Shown here in pieces: positions 1 through 9,009 of a stretch of DNA of 64,000 nucleotides. The position numbers and the translations under genes are program-made. Origin of the DNA: Kushneria phosphatilytica (GTDB lineage: Bacteria > Pseudomonadota > Gammaproteobacteria > Pseudomonadales > Halomonadaceae); the NCBI RefSeq assembly GCF_008247605.1, contig NZ_CP043420.1, positions 744,001 to 808,000 of the forward strand. The letters run 5' to 3'. Each line of letters begins with the position of its first letter. Positions within the stretch are counted from its first letter, which is position 1. The notes under the pieces were generated by a model. The model was not told the DNA's origin, ran no database searches, and was given only the letters and a program-made list of their open reading frames with translations.

Positions 1-2
1 GT

Positions 3-1091
3 CTGAACGTGCTGGAGCTCAACGCAGGTAATATTGCAGGTTCTTTCATTCTGGCATTAAGGGCCGACAGTCGGCTGCTATATGAATGTTGCCGTTTAGG
101 TACGTTCATGTTGAACGCGAAAAAGAAAATGAAGTATCTGTCAGGGTTGGTAGATTATTTGCGTGAGAAACAACCGTTCGCGCTCATTTCTGCCGGGGAG
201 TTATGTAACCTCATGGCCGTATGGGCCAGGCAGGTAGCCAATACGAATACCAGGATTATAGTTTCCCAACGCAATATGCTTTCCAAGCCCATTGCGGCAA
301 GAACGAGCAGCCATGCCAGATGGCGTCATATGGCGCGTTTCATCGAATATACTTATCCTGGTGCTGATGCTGTAGTAACAGTTTCAAAAGGTGTGGCCGA
401 GGATTTATCTGTAACAGCGAAGGTGGATAGTGATGCTATTACCACTATCTATAATCCTGTGGTTACTTCATCATTGGCAGGCCGCGCTAATGAATCTGTA
501 GCCCATCCATGGTTGCAGGTCGGTGATGGAGTGCCGACCATTGTGGCAGCGGGGCGTTTAAGAGCCCAAAAGAACTTTTCTCTACTGCTGAATGCTTTTG
601 CTCTTTTAAGACATCATCGACCAGCTCGTTTAATAATCATGGGTGAAGGAGAAGAGCGTTCCAGTCTTGAAGCGCTAAGTCATGAGCTGGAAATCAGTGA
701 TTGTGTTGATATGCCAGGGTTTTCAGATAATCCCTATGCTGTTTTTTCCAGAGCTGATCTTTTTGTCTTTTCTTCCGCTTATGAAGGATTGGGAAATGTA
801 TTGATTGAAGCTCTAGCCTGTGGTTGCCCCGTGGTTAGTACGGATTGTCCCAGCGGCCCGGCAGAAATTTTGGAAGAAGGTCGTTATGGTTTACTGGTGC
901 CGGTGGGAAATGTCGAAGCGTTAGCCGAAGCTATGTCATTAACCCTCGATAATCCACTACCTGCGGAGACGCTGAAACGCCGAGCTGCAGAGTTTAGTCT
1001 TGAAAGTAGTCTGAATCTTTATCTTGGATTGACAGATAGGGCAGTAACACCTGTTTTTGAAAAGCATGCTGTATATACGGTAGGCGAGTGA
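3..1091 (+). CDS. Glycosyltransferase family 4 (GT-B fold), 5' end cut by window edge
   Basis: Transfers a sugar from a nucleotide-sugar donor to a lipid- or glycan-linked acceptor at the inner membrane, typical of O-antigen or exopolysaccharide synthesis. The C-terminal half has the donor-binding features of the family: an AAGRLRAQKNFSLLLNAF stretch near residue 175 and an EGLGNVLIEALACG segment with the paired E-x7-E glutamates near residue 260. The frame stays open to base 3, and the first visible residues (LNVLELN) look internal, so the true start lies upstream and perhaps 50-70 residues are missing. Base composition is clearly AT-richer than all downstream genes, a sign of transfer or a polysaccharide island. 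The acceptor and sugar cannot be told. Confidence 0.85.
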   Translation: MNVLELNAGNIAGSFILALRADSRLLYECCRLGTFMLNAKKKMKYLSGLVDYLREKQPFALISAGELCNLMAVWARQVANTNTRIIVSQRNMLSKPIAARTSSHARWRHMARFIEYTYPGADAVVTVSKGVAEDLSVTAKVDSDAITTIYNPVVTSSLAGRANESVAHPWLQVGDGVPTIVAAGRLRAQKNFSLLLNAFALLRHHRPARLIIMGEGEERSSLEALSHELEISDCVDMPGFSDNPYAVFSRADLFVFSSAYEGLGNVLIEALACGCPVVSTDCPSGPAEILEEGRYGLLVPVGNVEALAEAMSLTLDNPLPAETLKRRAAEFSLESSLNLYLGLTDRAVTPVFEKHAVYTVGE

Positions 1092-1200
1092 GGGTGCTTG
1101 CCAATTTGCCTGAGATTATCTGATTAACCGACTTGCCCTGTCTGCATTGAAGGAATACAGCCAGGGCGTCCCATTACATCAGATAGTGCCATAATCCCTG

Positions 1201-2913
1201 TCAGGCCGGGGCTTCGCTGGTTTCCGGCTTTTCCACTCGCGCCAGCTGTCCCTGTTCCAGTCGATAGACAATGTCCGCGGCCTGGACGAGGGCCGGCTGG
1301 TGAGATACGGCAACGATGGTCAGTTGATCGCCCAGCCCCTTGAGGGTTTGGCTGATAGCGGCTTCGGAAACCGGATCGAGTGCGCTGGTGGCTTCGTCGA
1401 GAATCAGCAGCCGGGGCTGGTGAGCCAGCGCACGTGCAATCACGATGCGCTGGCGCTGCCCACCCGAGAGCCGATTGCCGCGCTCGCCCACCGAATCGTG
1501 TATGCCCTTGTCCATCCGACTGACGAAGTCCCAGGCCTCGGCCTGACGCAATGCCCGCTCGGCATCCTCTTCGGTGAGCGAGGGGTCACCGAGGGTGACG
1601 TTGGCCAGTACACTGTCATGCAGTAGCAGGGTTTCCTGCGGGACATAACCGATCATCTTGCGCCAGGCGATCCGATCAATTTCGGAAGTAGGTACGCCAT
1701 CGATGTGAACATTGCCCTGGGTCGGTTCCAGCAGCATGCACAACAGATCAAGCAGGGTGGTCTTGCCGGCGCCGGAGGGACCAATGATAGTGACGAAAGA
1801 ACCGGCCGGGATGGTCAGATCGGTCTGTCCGAGGATGGCATGCTCGCCATAATGAAAGCGCACGTCCCGGAAGGTAATCTCATGCTCCAGGGTGGGAAAG
1901 CGGGTGCCTCCCGTCGGCTCCGCATTGTCCTGAGCAGCCTGCACGACATCCTTGAGCGCCCAGTAGGCACTCTCCTGGGTCTGCATCTGCTGGTAGCGGC
2001 GCTGAAGCTGATTGAGCTGCATGACGACTCGTGCCAGCAGGAACACCATGACCATGACCGAAGGTAGTGACTGCCCCCAGACCACCAGGGCCAGATAAAG
2101 TCCGATGGCAATGAACAGGGTCATGATCGGTTCCTGCACGGCCTGCATGGTCTCGCGTGCCATCACCTGACGTTCCATGGCGCGATTGAGACGCCGTGTC
2201 TGGCGGCGCAACAGGGTGTCGGCGACGTCATAGCGTGCCATTGCCTTGAGCGGTTTGACGGAGGCCATGGTGTCGGTCAGGCGCGAGAGGATATCGCGCA
2301 TCAGCCGGGTCTGTTGTTTGCCGGCACGCCGGGCGGCGGCCACCAGACGATAAAGGCCGATCGACATGCAGAGCCCCAGCGCCAGAGAGGCCAGCGTGGC
2401 CTGCCAGCTGATCATCATGGCGACGATGACGTAGACCAGCACCTGAATGGCAATGGAAATCAGCGTGGCACAGTATTGATAGCCTGTGGCGGCGCGATTG
2501 GCTTCAGTGGCCACCGAATTGGCAATGCTGCCAGCCGGCTGGCGCAGGTAGTGCTCCCAGCGACTGGAGAGCAGGGACTGAATCAGTTCCAGTCGCAGAT
2601 CGGTAGCAACCCGGGCGACGGCATAGCCGACCTGACGATTGGCCAGCAGGACCAGGGCGCTCTTGAGCGTCATGCCGATCACGATGACGGTCAGAATCAC
2701 GCCAATGGTGGTCGGCAGGCCTATGGCGTTCATGGTATCGATGACCCGAGTGGAAAAACCATCGGTATCATGACTGTCACCCAGTGCCACGCTCAGCAGG
2801 GGAAGCACTGTGGTCAGGCCAATCCCCTCGGCCACGCCTGCAAACAGCAAGCAGATCAGCATGACGGCAGTGCGTCGGGGGTAGAGTCGAAAAAAGGCGA
2901 GCAGCAGTTTCAT
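1201..2913 (-). CDS. ABC transporter, fused membrane and ATPase domains (MsbA-like exporter)
   Basis: Half-transporter of 570 residues: an N-terminal six-helix membrane domain (about residues 1-310) followed by an ATPase domain. The ATPase shows Walker [10 protein letters not shown], the signature LSGGQRQR and Walker B with LLILDEATSALD. Such proteins homodimerise and export or flip lipids, glycolipids or peptides. It lies 48 bp after the serine palmitoyltransferase-like gene on the same strand, so it is probably the last gene of that operon. By inference it moves the lipid product across the inner membrane; a role with the upstream polysaccharide locus is the alternative. Substrate is not readable from sequence. 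Confidence 0.88.
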   Translation of the reverse strand: MKLLLAFFRLYPRRTAVMLICLLFAGVAEGIGLTTVLPLLSVALGDSHDTDGFSTRVIDTMNAIGLPTTIGVILTVIVIGMTLKSALVLLANRQVGYAVARVATDLRLELIQSLLSSRWEHYLRQPAGSIANSVATEANRAATGYQYCATLISIAIQVLVYVIVAMMISWQATLASLALGLCMSIGLYRLVAAARRAGKQQTRLMRDILSRLTDTMASVKPLKAMARYDVADTLLRRQTRRLNRAMERQVMARETMQAVQEPIMTLFIAIGLYLALVVWGQSLPSVMVMVFLLARVVMQLNQLQRRYQQMQTQESAYWALKDVVQAAQDNAEPTGGTRFPTLEHEITFRDVRFHYGEHAILGQTDLTIPAGSFVTIIGPSGAGKTTLLDLLCMLLEPTQGNVHIDGVPTSEIDRIAWRKMIGYVPQETLLLHDSVLANVTLGDPSLTEEDAERALRQAEAWDFVSRMDKGIHDSVGERGNRLSGGQRQRIVIARALAHQPRLLILDEATSALDPVSEAAISQTLKGLGDQLTIVAVSHQPALVQAADIVYRLEQGQLARVEKPETSEAPA

Positions 2914-2961
2914 TGCGAAGGCCCCGGGCAGGCCGGTATTAACCGGCCTGCGTATCGAGTG

Positions 2962-4176
2962 TTATGCCGAATTGGAAGGATCGAGGATCGGACTCAGCGT
3001 GGCAAAGGCGCCCAGAATGCTGTCGACCTGTTCGTCACTGTGCGCAGCGCTGAGACTGATGCGCATCAGGGCCCGACCGTTGGGAGAAGCCGGTGGCAGC
3101 ATCATGTTGACGTAAACACCGTGCTCGATCAGGGCATGCCAGAAGGCGATGGCCTGACGGGGCGAGTCGACCAGTGCTGCGACCACTGGCCCCGGAGTCG
3201 GTCCAAGCTCGAATCCCTGCTCGTGGAGCCCGGCATAGAGGCGCTCGGCATTGCGCCAGAGCTGATCACGCAGTGCCGGGCGCTGCGCCACAATGGCCAG
3301 CGCCTGGCGAACCGACGCGATAGTTGCCGGCGAGGGGGAGGCCGTGAAGATATAGGGACGGCTATCAAACCGCACCAGCTCCAGCTCGGGATGACGGCTG
3401 ACAGCAAAGCCACCGATAGCCCCCAGACTCTTGCTGAAGGTCCCGACGATGAAATCGACGTCTGCCTCGACCCCTGTGGCTTCGGCCAGCCCTCGGCCGG
3501 TAGCCCCCATCACGCCCATGGAATGAGCTTCATCCACCAGCAGATAGCCCCCACGACGTCGCTTGACCTCGGCAATCTCCGCCAGCGGGGCGCTGTCGCC
3601 CAGCATGCTGTAAATGCCCTCGACAATGATCAGGGTATTGTCGAGCCCTTCCTCACGACGATCGGCAAGCCTGCGCAGGCGTTTGTCGAGATCAGAGGCA
3701 TCATTGTGACGAAAGCGGATAACGTCGGCACCGGCCATGCGGCAGGCATCGTAGATGCTGGCATGACAGTCGGCATCGAGCACTACGCTGTCGCCCGGGC
3801 CGATCAGAGAGCTGATCAGTCCGAGGTTGGCCATGTAACCGGTTGAGAACACCATCGCCGATGGCATGCCATAGAACTCGGCCAGCTCTTCTTCCAACTG
3901 GCGATGGCTGCCATAGCTGCCATTGGCCATGCGCGAGCCGGTAGTACCGGTACCTGCTTCATCCAGCGCCCGATGAGCAGCAGCGATGCAGTCCGGGTCA
4001 AAGGTCAGACCCAGATAATTGTTGGTGCCGGCCAGAATGACCTTATGCTGGCCGATCCGGCCCAGGGTGGGTGAATAAACTTCATCAATGCGCGTGCCCA
4101 GCGGGCTGGGGTCGCTGTCGAGTGCCAATGAGCCACGGGCATCGCGCAATCTGTCAAACTTGTCGAAAAGACTCAT
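2962..4176 (-). CDS. Serine palmitoyltransferase-type alpha-oxoamine synthase (PLP)
   Basis: PLP enzyme of 404 residues that condenses an acyl thioester with an amino acid, releasing CO2. Visible features: H138 in DADCHAS (stacks on PLP), D215 and H218 in LLVDEAHSMGV, and the Schiff-base lysine K249 in GTFSKSLGAIGG. The TFSKS form of the lysine motif is that of serine palmitoyltransferase rather than of KBL or BioF. Its start overlaps the acyl carrier protein stop by four bases (ATGA), so the two are translationally coupled and the acyl donor is probably acyl-ACP, as reported for Sphingomonas and Caulobacter type systems. Other amino-acid substrates (for example cysteate in sulfonolipid synthesis, or glycine) cannot be excluded. 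The spt name is not used because activity is inferred. Confidence 0.85.
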   Translation of the reverse strand: MSLFDKFDRLRDARGSLALDSDPSPLGTRIDEVYSPTLGRIGQHKVILAGTNNYLGLTFDPDCIAAAHRALDEAGTGTTGSRMANGSYGSHRQLEEELAEFYGMPSAMVFSTGYMANLGLISSLIGPGDSVVLDADCHASIYDACRMAGADVIRFRHNDASDLDKRLRRLADRREEGLDNTLIIVEGIYSMLGDSAPLAEIAEVKRRRGGYLLVDEAHSMGVMGATGRGLAEATGVEADVDFIVGTFSKSLGAIGGFAVSRHPELELVRFDSRPYIFTASPSPATIASVRQALAIVAQRPALRDQLWRNAERLYAGLHEQGFELGPTPGPVVAALVDSPRQAIAFWHALIEHGVYVNMMLPPASPNGRALMRISLSAAHSDEQVDSILGAFATLSPILDPSNSA

Positions 4177-4421
4177 TCGCCACTCTCGATCTTCACGATG
4201 ACATCGGCCAACTGGCGGGGTGTACGTACATCGGTGATCAGATTGATCGGCACCGAGATGTCGAACTCGTCCTCGATATCAAGCAGCAGGTCCATCACAT
4301 TGACCGAGTCCAGGCCAAGTTCATTGACCAGATCGGCGTCGGCGTGCAGTTCTCCACTTTCCGAGCTGAAACGCTCCAGATGCTGCATCAGTCGCTCGAG
4401 TATCTGTTCGTGTCGCGTCAT
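4173..4421 (-). CDS. Acyl carrier protein, pathway-dedicated
   Basis: 82-residue carrier protein with the phosphopantetheine attachment serine in GLDSVNVMDL, followed by an acidic helix II (LLLDIEDEF). It is not the housekeeping AcpP, which lies with fab genes. Position between an epimerase/reductase gene and the PLP synthase, with four-base overlap to the latter, indicates that it carries the acyl chain for that synthase; the acyl-AMP ligase two genes upstream could charge it. A holo-ACP synthase is not encoded in the window. Confidence 0.9.
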   Translation of the reverse strand: MTRHEQILERLMQHLERFSSESGELHADADLVNELGLDSVNVMDLLLDIEDEFDISVPINLITDVRTPRQLADVIVKIESGE

Positions 4422-4487
4422 GGCGTTGCCTGTTGAGTTTGGGCTCGATGTCGATCGGAATTCGGCAGCAACGTGCCGGAATATCGG

Positions 4488-5408
4488 TTAATGTCCTCGG
4501 TCGCGCCAGAGGGCCGGATCGGCCAGAGCACGTTCGAGGGTAATGGTCGGCTGCCAGTTCAGTGCTGTTGCAAGCGCCGTATTATCGCAGCGCCAATCCG
4601 GATGACGCAGCTCATTGACCTTGCCGGGGGTCAGCATGGGCGTTCGACCGGTGCGGCGTGCCAGTGCAAGATTACAATGTGCCAGCGCACGCAGCAGCGC
4701 TTCGGGCAATGGCAGTGAAAATACCCGCCCTCGGCGAATTCGGGCCGCAATGGCGGCGATCTGCGGCCAAGTGTAACCATCCGGCGTGCCATCGTGAAGT
4801 TCGAACGGTCCTGGGCCGATGGCAGGTGTTTCGAGCCATGCCCGGATCGCTGCTACCAGATCATCGACATGAAGTACGGCCAGATGGCCCTGTGGCGCGC
4901 CGGCTATCGGCATCAGGCCACGCAGCATGGTGTCGAAAAGGGGACGCAATTCGCGATCACCAGGCCCATAGACAGCCGGTGGGCGAAAGATGGTAATGCC
5001 TGGTGCACCGGTGTCATCGAGCTGCTGCTCTGCTTCTCGCTTGGAGCGGGCATACCAGGAGAGCGCCGGTTCACGTGCGGCCAGTGAAGAGAGCAGCAGC
5101 AGATGAGCGCAACCTTCGCTGCGAGCAGCCTCGAACACTTCTCGGGTCCCGGTGACATTGATCGCACGAAAGGTCTCGTAGTCGGCGCCGCGTACTGCGC
5201 CAGCACAGTGGATGACGCAATCGGCACCCGCCACGAGACGTTTTAACGCCTGCCGATCCTGAAGATCGCCTCTGATCCACTCGGTTGCTTCATTGGCACC
5301 ACGCTCATGACGGGTCAGTGCCCGCACCCTGTGTCCATCCCGTTCGAGAACCGGACGCAAGGCGCTGCCGATAAACCCGGTCGCGCCGGTGAGGGCAATA
5401 CACGTCAA
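4488..5408 (-). CDS. NAD(P)-dependent epimerase/dehydratase (extended SDR), ceramide-reductase-like
   Basis: Extended short-chain dehydrogenase of 306 residues. Rossmann motif GATGFIG at residues 8-14, conserved serines near 107-108, and the catalytic pair Y119-x3-K123 in WYARSKREAE. The start is a TTG that overlaps the upstream stop in a TTGA; the Rossmann strand begins at once after it, so no longer start is needed. In Caulobacter a homologous-type SDR next to spt and acp reduces the 3-keto group (CerR). The same role here is inferred from gene order. Sugar epimerase activity is the alternative. Confidence 0.8.
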   Translation of the reverse strand: MTCIALTGATGFIGSALRPVLERDGHRVRALTRHERGANEATEWIRGDLQDRQALKRLVAGADCVIHCAGAVRGADYETFRAINVTGTREVFEAARSEGCAHLLLLSSLAAREPALSWYARSKREAEQQLDDTGAPGITIFRPPAVYGPGDRELRPLFDTMLRGLMPIAGAPQGHLAVLHVDDLVAAIRAWLETPAIGPGPFELHDGTPDGYTWPQIAAIAARIRRGRVFSLPLPEALLRALAHCNLALARRTGRTPMLTPGKVNELRHPDWRCDNTALATALNWQPTITLERALADPALWRDRGH

Positions 5409-7183
5409 GAGGATGCGGCCGCACTGGGGGTGGAGACAGCATCCATGGCTTCACGCAGTTGCGCTGCGTACTGGCGGCGCGCCTGGCTGCGCGAAATCTT
5501 GCCTGATGAAGTGCGAGGCAGCGTGCGTGGTGGCAGCAACGACACCGTGCAGCGCACGCCGAATTCACTGCGAATACCGGCTGACAGCTCCTTGATCAGT
5601 GCCGCGCGCGCCCGTTCATCGCTGAGAGTGGTCTGTAGCAGCACGACCACGTCTACCTCACTCTCTTCCGGCGGGGCCGACATGGCAGTGAGTTCGCCAC
5701 GGTTGACGCCGGCCATCTGTGAAGCAAGTGCCTCGATATCCTGCGGCCAGATATTACGGCCATTGATAATGATCAGGTCCTTGTGGCGCCCGGTGACGTG
5801 CAACCCCTGACTGGTGAGATATCCCAGATCGCCGGTATCGAACCAACCGTCATCACCCAGTACCCGACGGGTCTGCTCATGATCATGGAAATAGCCGCTC
5901 ATCAGGCTGGGACCACGAATGGTGACTCTGCCCACATGACGCTCGGGTAGCGGGTGGCCGTCGCCGTCACGAATGGAGATATCGTGACCCGGGAGCGGGT
6001 GACCGCAGTTGACGAAGCTGGTGGTGTTCAGACCAGCGACCCTGTCGTCATCAAGCGGTCGGGCTTCCCCGTGTTGCTCAAGCACATCACGGTCGACACG
6101 ATCCAGCGATAGACCAATACCCAGTGGCGCGAAACTGACGGCCAGAGAGTTTTCCGCCATGCCATAGCTGGGTAGAAAGGCGCGACGATCGAATCCGGCA
6201 GCGGCGAAGTGTTCGGCAAAGCTGTCCAGCACATCCGGTAGTACCGGCTCTGCACCCACACCGGCAACGCGCCAGGCAGAAAGATCGAGGCGGTCGATAT
6301 CGCTGCCGTGCAGGCGTCGAGTACACAAGTCGTAGCCGAACGGAGGTGCGAAGGCGATACTGCCCCGATTGCGGGTCATCAGTGTGAGCCACAGGCGAGG
6401 GCGCATGGCGAATTCGCGTGGGCCGAGATAGTCAACCGATAGCTGCGAGGCCATGGGCCCGAGCACGAAGCCGACCAGCCCCATGTCGTGATAGAAGGGC
6501 AGCCAGGAGACACATCGATCCTGAGGACGTACAGCCAGCCCGGAAGCCAGGATGGCGCGCAGATTGGCCATGATGGCGTGCTGGCGGATCTCGACTCCGC
6601 GTGGAAACCCGGTACTGCCGGAAGTGTACTGAAGGTAGGCAATTTCATCGGGGCCAGAGGGTTCCAGCACCATGTCTTCCGGGTTCGGTAATGCCCGTAA
6701 GGCATCGATATCACCATGAAAGGCCAGGGTATCGACCGAGGGGATTTCTTCGATATAGCGCACCATATGCGAGGGCGCAATAGCGACCCGAGCCCCGCAG
6801 CTTTCAATCAGCCGTTCCAGTCGGGCGACGTAGCGTTCGTGACCGCCGATACTCATCGGGATCGGCATGGGAACAGGTACCAGTCCGGCATACTGACATC
6901 CGAAAAACACCTCCATGAAGGCGGGATCGGTATCAGCAATCACGGCGACCCGGTCACCCCGTTCCAGGCCCAGCGACATCAGACGTCGTGCTGCCTCAAT
7001 GGCGCGGCGACGCACCTCGACATATCCCAGCGGTGCCAGTAAACGGCCCCGGTTATCGTGAAAGTTGAAGCCGGTGCAGCCTTCGGCAGCATAGTCCAGT
7101 GCCTCGGGCAGTGTTGCAAAATCGGCAAGACGCTGGGGCTTGCTGTTAAAGGTAGGTGTCGCTGTGATACATAATTCGGTCAT
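5405..7183 (-). CDS. Fatty acyl-AMP ligase (ANL superfamily)
   Basis: Activates a fatty acid as acyl-adenylate for transfer to a carrier protein. Motifs in order: YTSGSTGFPRGVEI (P-loop), YHDMGLVG, PSYGMAENSLAVSF, DGWFDTGDLGYL, and GRHKDLIIINGRNIWPQDIE near the C-terminus; this set is that of FAALs rather than CoA ligases. ATG at 7183 gives 592 residues, the usual family length; ATG at 7195 is possible. A longer open frame to 7441 overlaps the HIT gene and is low-complexity, so it was rejected. A palindrome (7331-7338 with 7345-7352) in the 193-bp gap after the HIT gene lacks a T-run; a separate promoter here is possible. Probably loads the ACP of this operon. Confidence 0.88.
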   Translation of the reverse strand: MTELCITATPTFNSKPQRLADFATLPEALDYAAEGCTGFNFHDNRGRLLAPLGYVEVRRRAIEAARRLMSLGLERGDRVAVIADTDPAFMEVFFGCQYAGLVPVPMPIPMSIGGHERYVARLERLIESCGARVAIAPSHMVRYIEEIPSVDTLAFHGDIDALRALPNPEDMVLEPSGPDEIAYLQYTSGSTGFPRGVEIRQHAIMANLRAILASGLAVRPQDRCVSWLPFYHDMGLVGFVLGPMASQLSVDYLGPREFAMRPRLWLTLMTRNRGSIAFAPPFGYDLCTRRLHGSDIDRLDLSAWRVAGVGAEPVLPDVLDSFAEHFAAAGFDRRAFLPSYGMAENSLAVSFAPLGIGLSLDRVDRDVLEQHGEARPLDDDRVAGLNTTSFVNCGHPLPGHDISIRDGDGHPLPERHVGRVTIRGPSLMSGYFHDHEQTRRVLGDDGWFDTGDLGYLTSQGLHVTGRHKDLIIINGRNIWPQDIEALASQMAGVNRGELTAMSAPPEESEVDVVVLLQTTLSDERARAALIKELSAGIRSEFGVRCTVSLLPPRTLPRTSSGKISRSQARRQYAAQLREAMDAVSTPSAAASS

Positions 7184-7376
7184 CAACAATGTCATCCTGT
7201 TGAAGGAGCGTACACCGGCAACCATTCCCGATTCGTGTACCCGCTCCGAAGGCCCTGGGTCGATCCGCCACTGGCTGGCAATTCCGGCAGATGATCCGGC
7301 TCTCCTGGCGAAACGATTGATACTGTATTCCCCGGCTCGCCCTGGAGCCGGGAAATGCGATGAAACAGCGAATGAT

Positions 7377-7838
7377 TTATCCGGAAGGATGCGGCCAGGC
7401 AGCGCTGATGGTTTCGAACAGGAACTGCTGGGTAGTTTCATCGGTTTCGGTGGCCTGGCCCAGTTGGGGTGGGCCGGGCCAGCCCGGGTCGGCGAAGGTG
7501 ACGCCTGAAAATTCGCGTGCCTGAGCGTAGCGGGGAATTACATGAAAATGGACCTGCGGATCAACCATCATCAGCATCAGATAGTTCAGCTTGTCATGAT
7601 CGAAGGCATTGCGCAGTGCACTTTCGAGTTCCGCGGTTACGATGGCCAGTTCACTGAAAGCGGCAGCAGGCAGGGCGGAGAATTCGGTCTGAGGGCCTCG
7701 AGCCACCAGAACCAGTGACCCAAGTGTTGCCTGAGCCGGACGCAGCAGTACGCTCCAGTGTTCGTACTCCCTGATGACACTGGCAGGCGCTCCGAATTTT
7801 CGCAGCGTCTGATGAAGCTCTGAAGAATCGCTGCTCAT
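7377..7838 (-). CDS. HIT-family nucleotide hydrolase/transferase with QxHxH variant motif
   Basis: HIT-fold protein of 153 residues. The family motif HxHxH is present as Q95-V-H97-F-H99 in DPQVHFHVIPRY, so the first histidine is glutamine while the catalytic-position histidines remain. HIT enzymes cleave AMP from phosphoramidates, acyl-adenylates or dinucleotides. ATG at 7838 is chosen; a GTG one codon upstream is also possible. It heads the leftward lipid operon, 193 bp before the acyl-AMP ligase. One could imagine that it clears stray adenylates from that ligase, but this is speculation. Confidence 0.75.
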   Translation of the reverse strand: MSSDSSELHQTLRKFGAPASVIREYEHWSVLLRPAQATLGSLVLVARGPQTEFSALPAAAFSELAIVTAELESALRNAFDHDKLNYLMLMMVDPQVHFHVIPRYAQAREFSGVTFADPGWPGPPQLGQATETDETTQQFLFETISAAWPHPSG

Positions 7839-8169
7839 CACCTTTCAATTCCGTTGATCAGGTCGATTACCGGACGAGGTGGCTATTATTACCCGTCCAG
7901 GACTTAAGGTTTTCTGAAAGCATATGGTAAATCGGGTCAGCTTGCATCCGCACCCGCCACGGGCTGCCGGGATGCGCAGGCTCGCATGAACGCGCTATGC
8001 TGTCACACCTGCCGATGTGGCATCTGAAAGCCGCCAATCAGTCAACAGGACATTGTACCGTGAGTTCTTGCCTTTCGTCATTGTGTGTCGCACAGCGAAA
8101 TTGCCCAGCGTTGCCGAAAATTACCCTGGTATACCCGGCGCAGGCAGGCGCACCCGGCTGGAGTCGACC
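7839..8169. other. 331-bp divergent intergenic region
   Basis: Lies between the leftward HIT gene and the rightward nucleotidyltransferase, so it should hold promoters for both halves of the lipid locus. I see no convincing -35/-10 pair, riboswitch or repeat in it. A purine-rich GGAG at 8160-8163 serves as ribosome binding site for the rightward gene. Confidence 0.5.
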
Positions 8170-8991
8170 ATGAACGCGACGAACGACCCGGAGACATCCT
8201 CTGTCGAGGCAATAGTGCTGGCCGCCGATCGGGGAGCCTGTGATCCGGTAGCGCTTGATGCCGGGACTCGCTGCAAGGCACTGGCGCCCGTTGCCGGCGT
8301 GCCCATGCTGGAGCGGGTACTGAATGCGCTTGAAGCGAGCCACCGGATCCGGCATGTGCATCTGGCCGGTCCGCCCCGTGACATCGTGGATGCCGAACCG
8401 ACACTGTCTTTACTCCTGCAGGGCGAGCATTGTTACTGGCATGACAGTCGCTCTTCCCCGAGTGCCAGTACGGTAGCTGCGCTGGATGAGATCGAAAGGG
8501 AGCGAGCGGTACTGTTGACGACAGCCGATCATGCACTGCTCGATGGTGCAATGATCGATGAGTTTCTAGAGTCCGCGCAGGCGCGCCAGCTCGACTTCGC
8601 CGTGGCACTGGTGCGTTATGACACCATCATGGCCCGCTTCCCGGATATGCGTCGAACTGCGACCCGCTTTGCCGATGGTGCAGTATGCGGGTGCAATCTG
8701 TTTGCCTTTCTGACGCCTGCCGGCCGTGAGCTGGCCGGCTTCTGGCAGCGGGTGGAAAACAGCCGCAAAAAACCGTGGCGAGTCATCGCCGGCACCCTGG
8801 GCATACGCGGAGTACTGCGCTATCTGACTGGCCGGCTGACCCTCGATGAAGCGCTTGATCGGTTGTCATCCCGATTGGGCGTACGTATTGGCGCTGTCAT
8901 GCTGGAGCGCCCTGAAGCCGCGGTAGATGTAGATAGCGCCGAGGATCGCCAGGAAGTGGAAACGCTGTTGGCCTCGATGCACGATCGATGA
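8170..8991 (+). CDS. MobA-like NTP transferase domain protein
   Basis: 273-residue protein with a single-domain nucleotidyltransferase fold. It starts EAIVLAADRG in place of the usual LAAGxGxRxG loop, so the nucleotide-binding loop is diverged; K/P loop CKALAPVAGVPMLERVL, then LLTTADHALLD (metal-binding D region) and VDVDSAEDRQEVE near the end match the MobA-like group. ATG at 8170 has GGAG seven bases upstream; the open frame continues further upstream without a good start. It ends 18 bp from the stop of a second, convergent nucleotidyltransferase. The substrate is unknown; a role in making an activated head-group precursor for the lipid locus is an inference. Confidence 0.75.
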   Translation: MNATNDPETSSVEAIVLAADRGACDPVALDAGTRCKALAPVAGVPMLERVLNALEASHRIRHVHLAGPPRDIVDAEPTLSLLLQGEHCYWHDSRSSPSASTVAALDEIERERAVLLTTADHALLDGAMIDEFLESAQARQLDFAVALVRYDTIMARFPDMRRTATRFADGAVCGCNLFAFLTPAGRELAGFWQRVENSRKKPWRVIAGTLGIRGVLRYLTGRLTLDEALDRLSSRLGVRIGAVMLERPEAAVDVDSAEDRQEVETLLASMHDR

Positions 8992-9009
8992 TCGTCCCTT
9001 TAGCCGGTC

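Noticed and set aside
2314..3846. 510-residue open frame on the plus strand
   Set aside because: Antisense to the ABC transporter and the PLP synthase, low in family features; an artefact of GC-rich codon use.
7184..7441. N-terminal extension of the acyl-AMP ligase
   Set aside because: Overlaps the end of the HIT gene and shows no conserved sequence; ATG at 7183 gives normal length.
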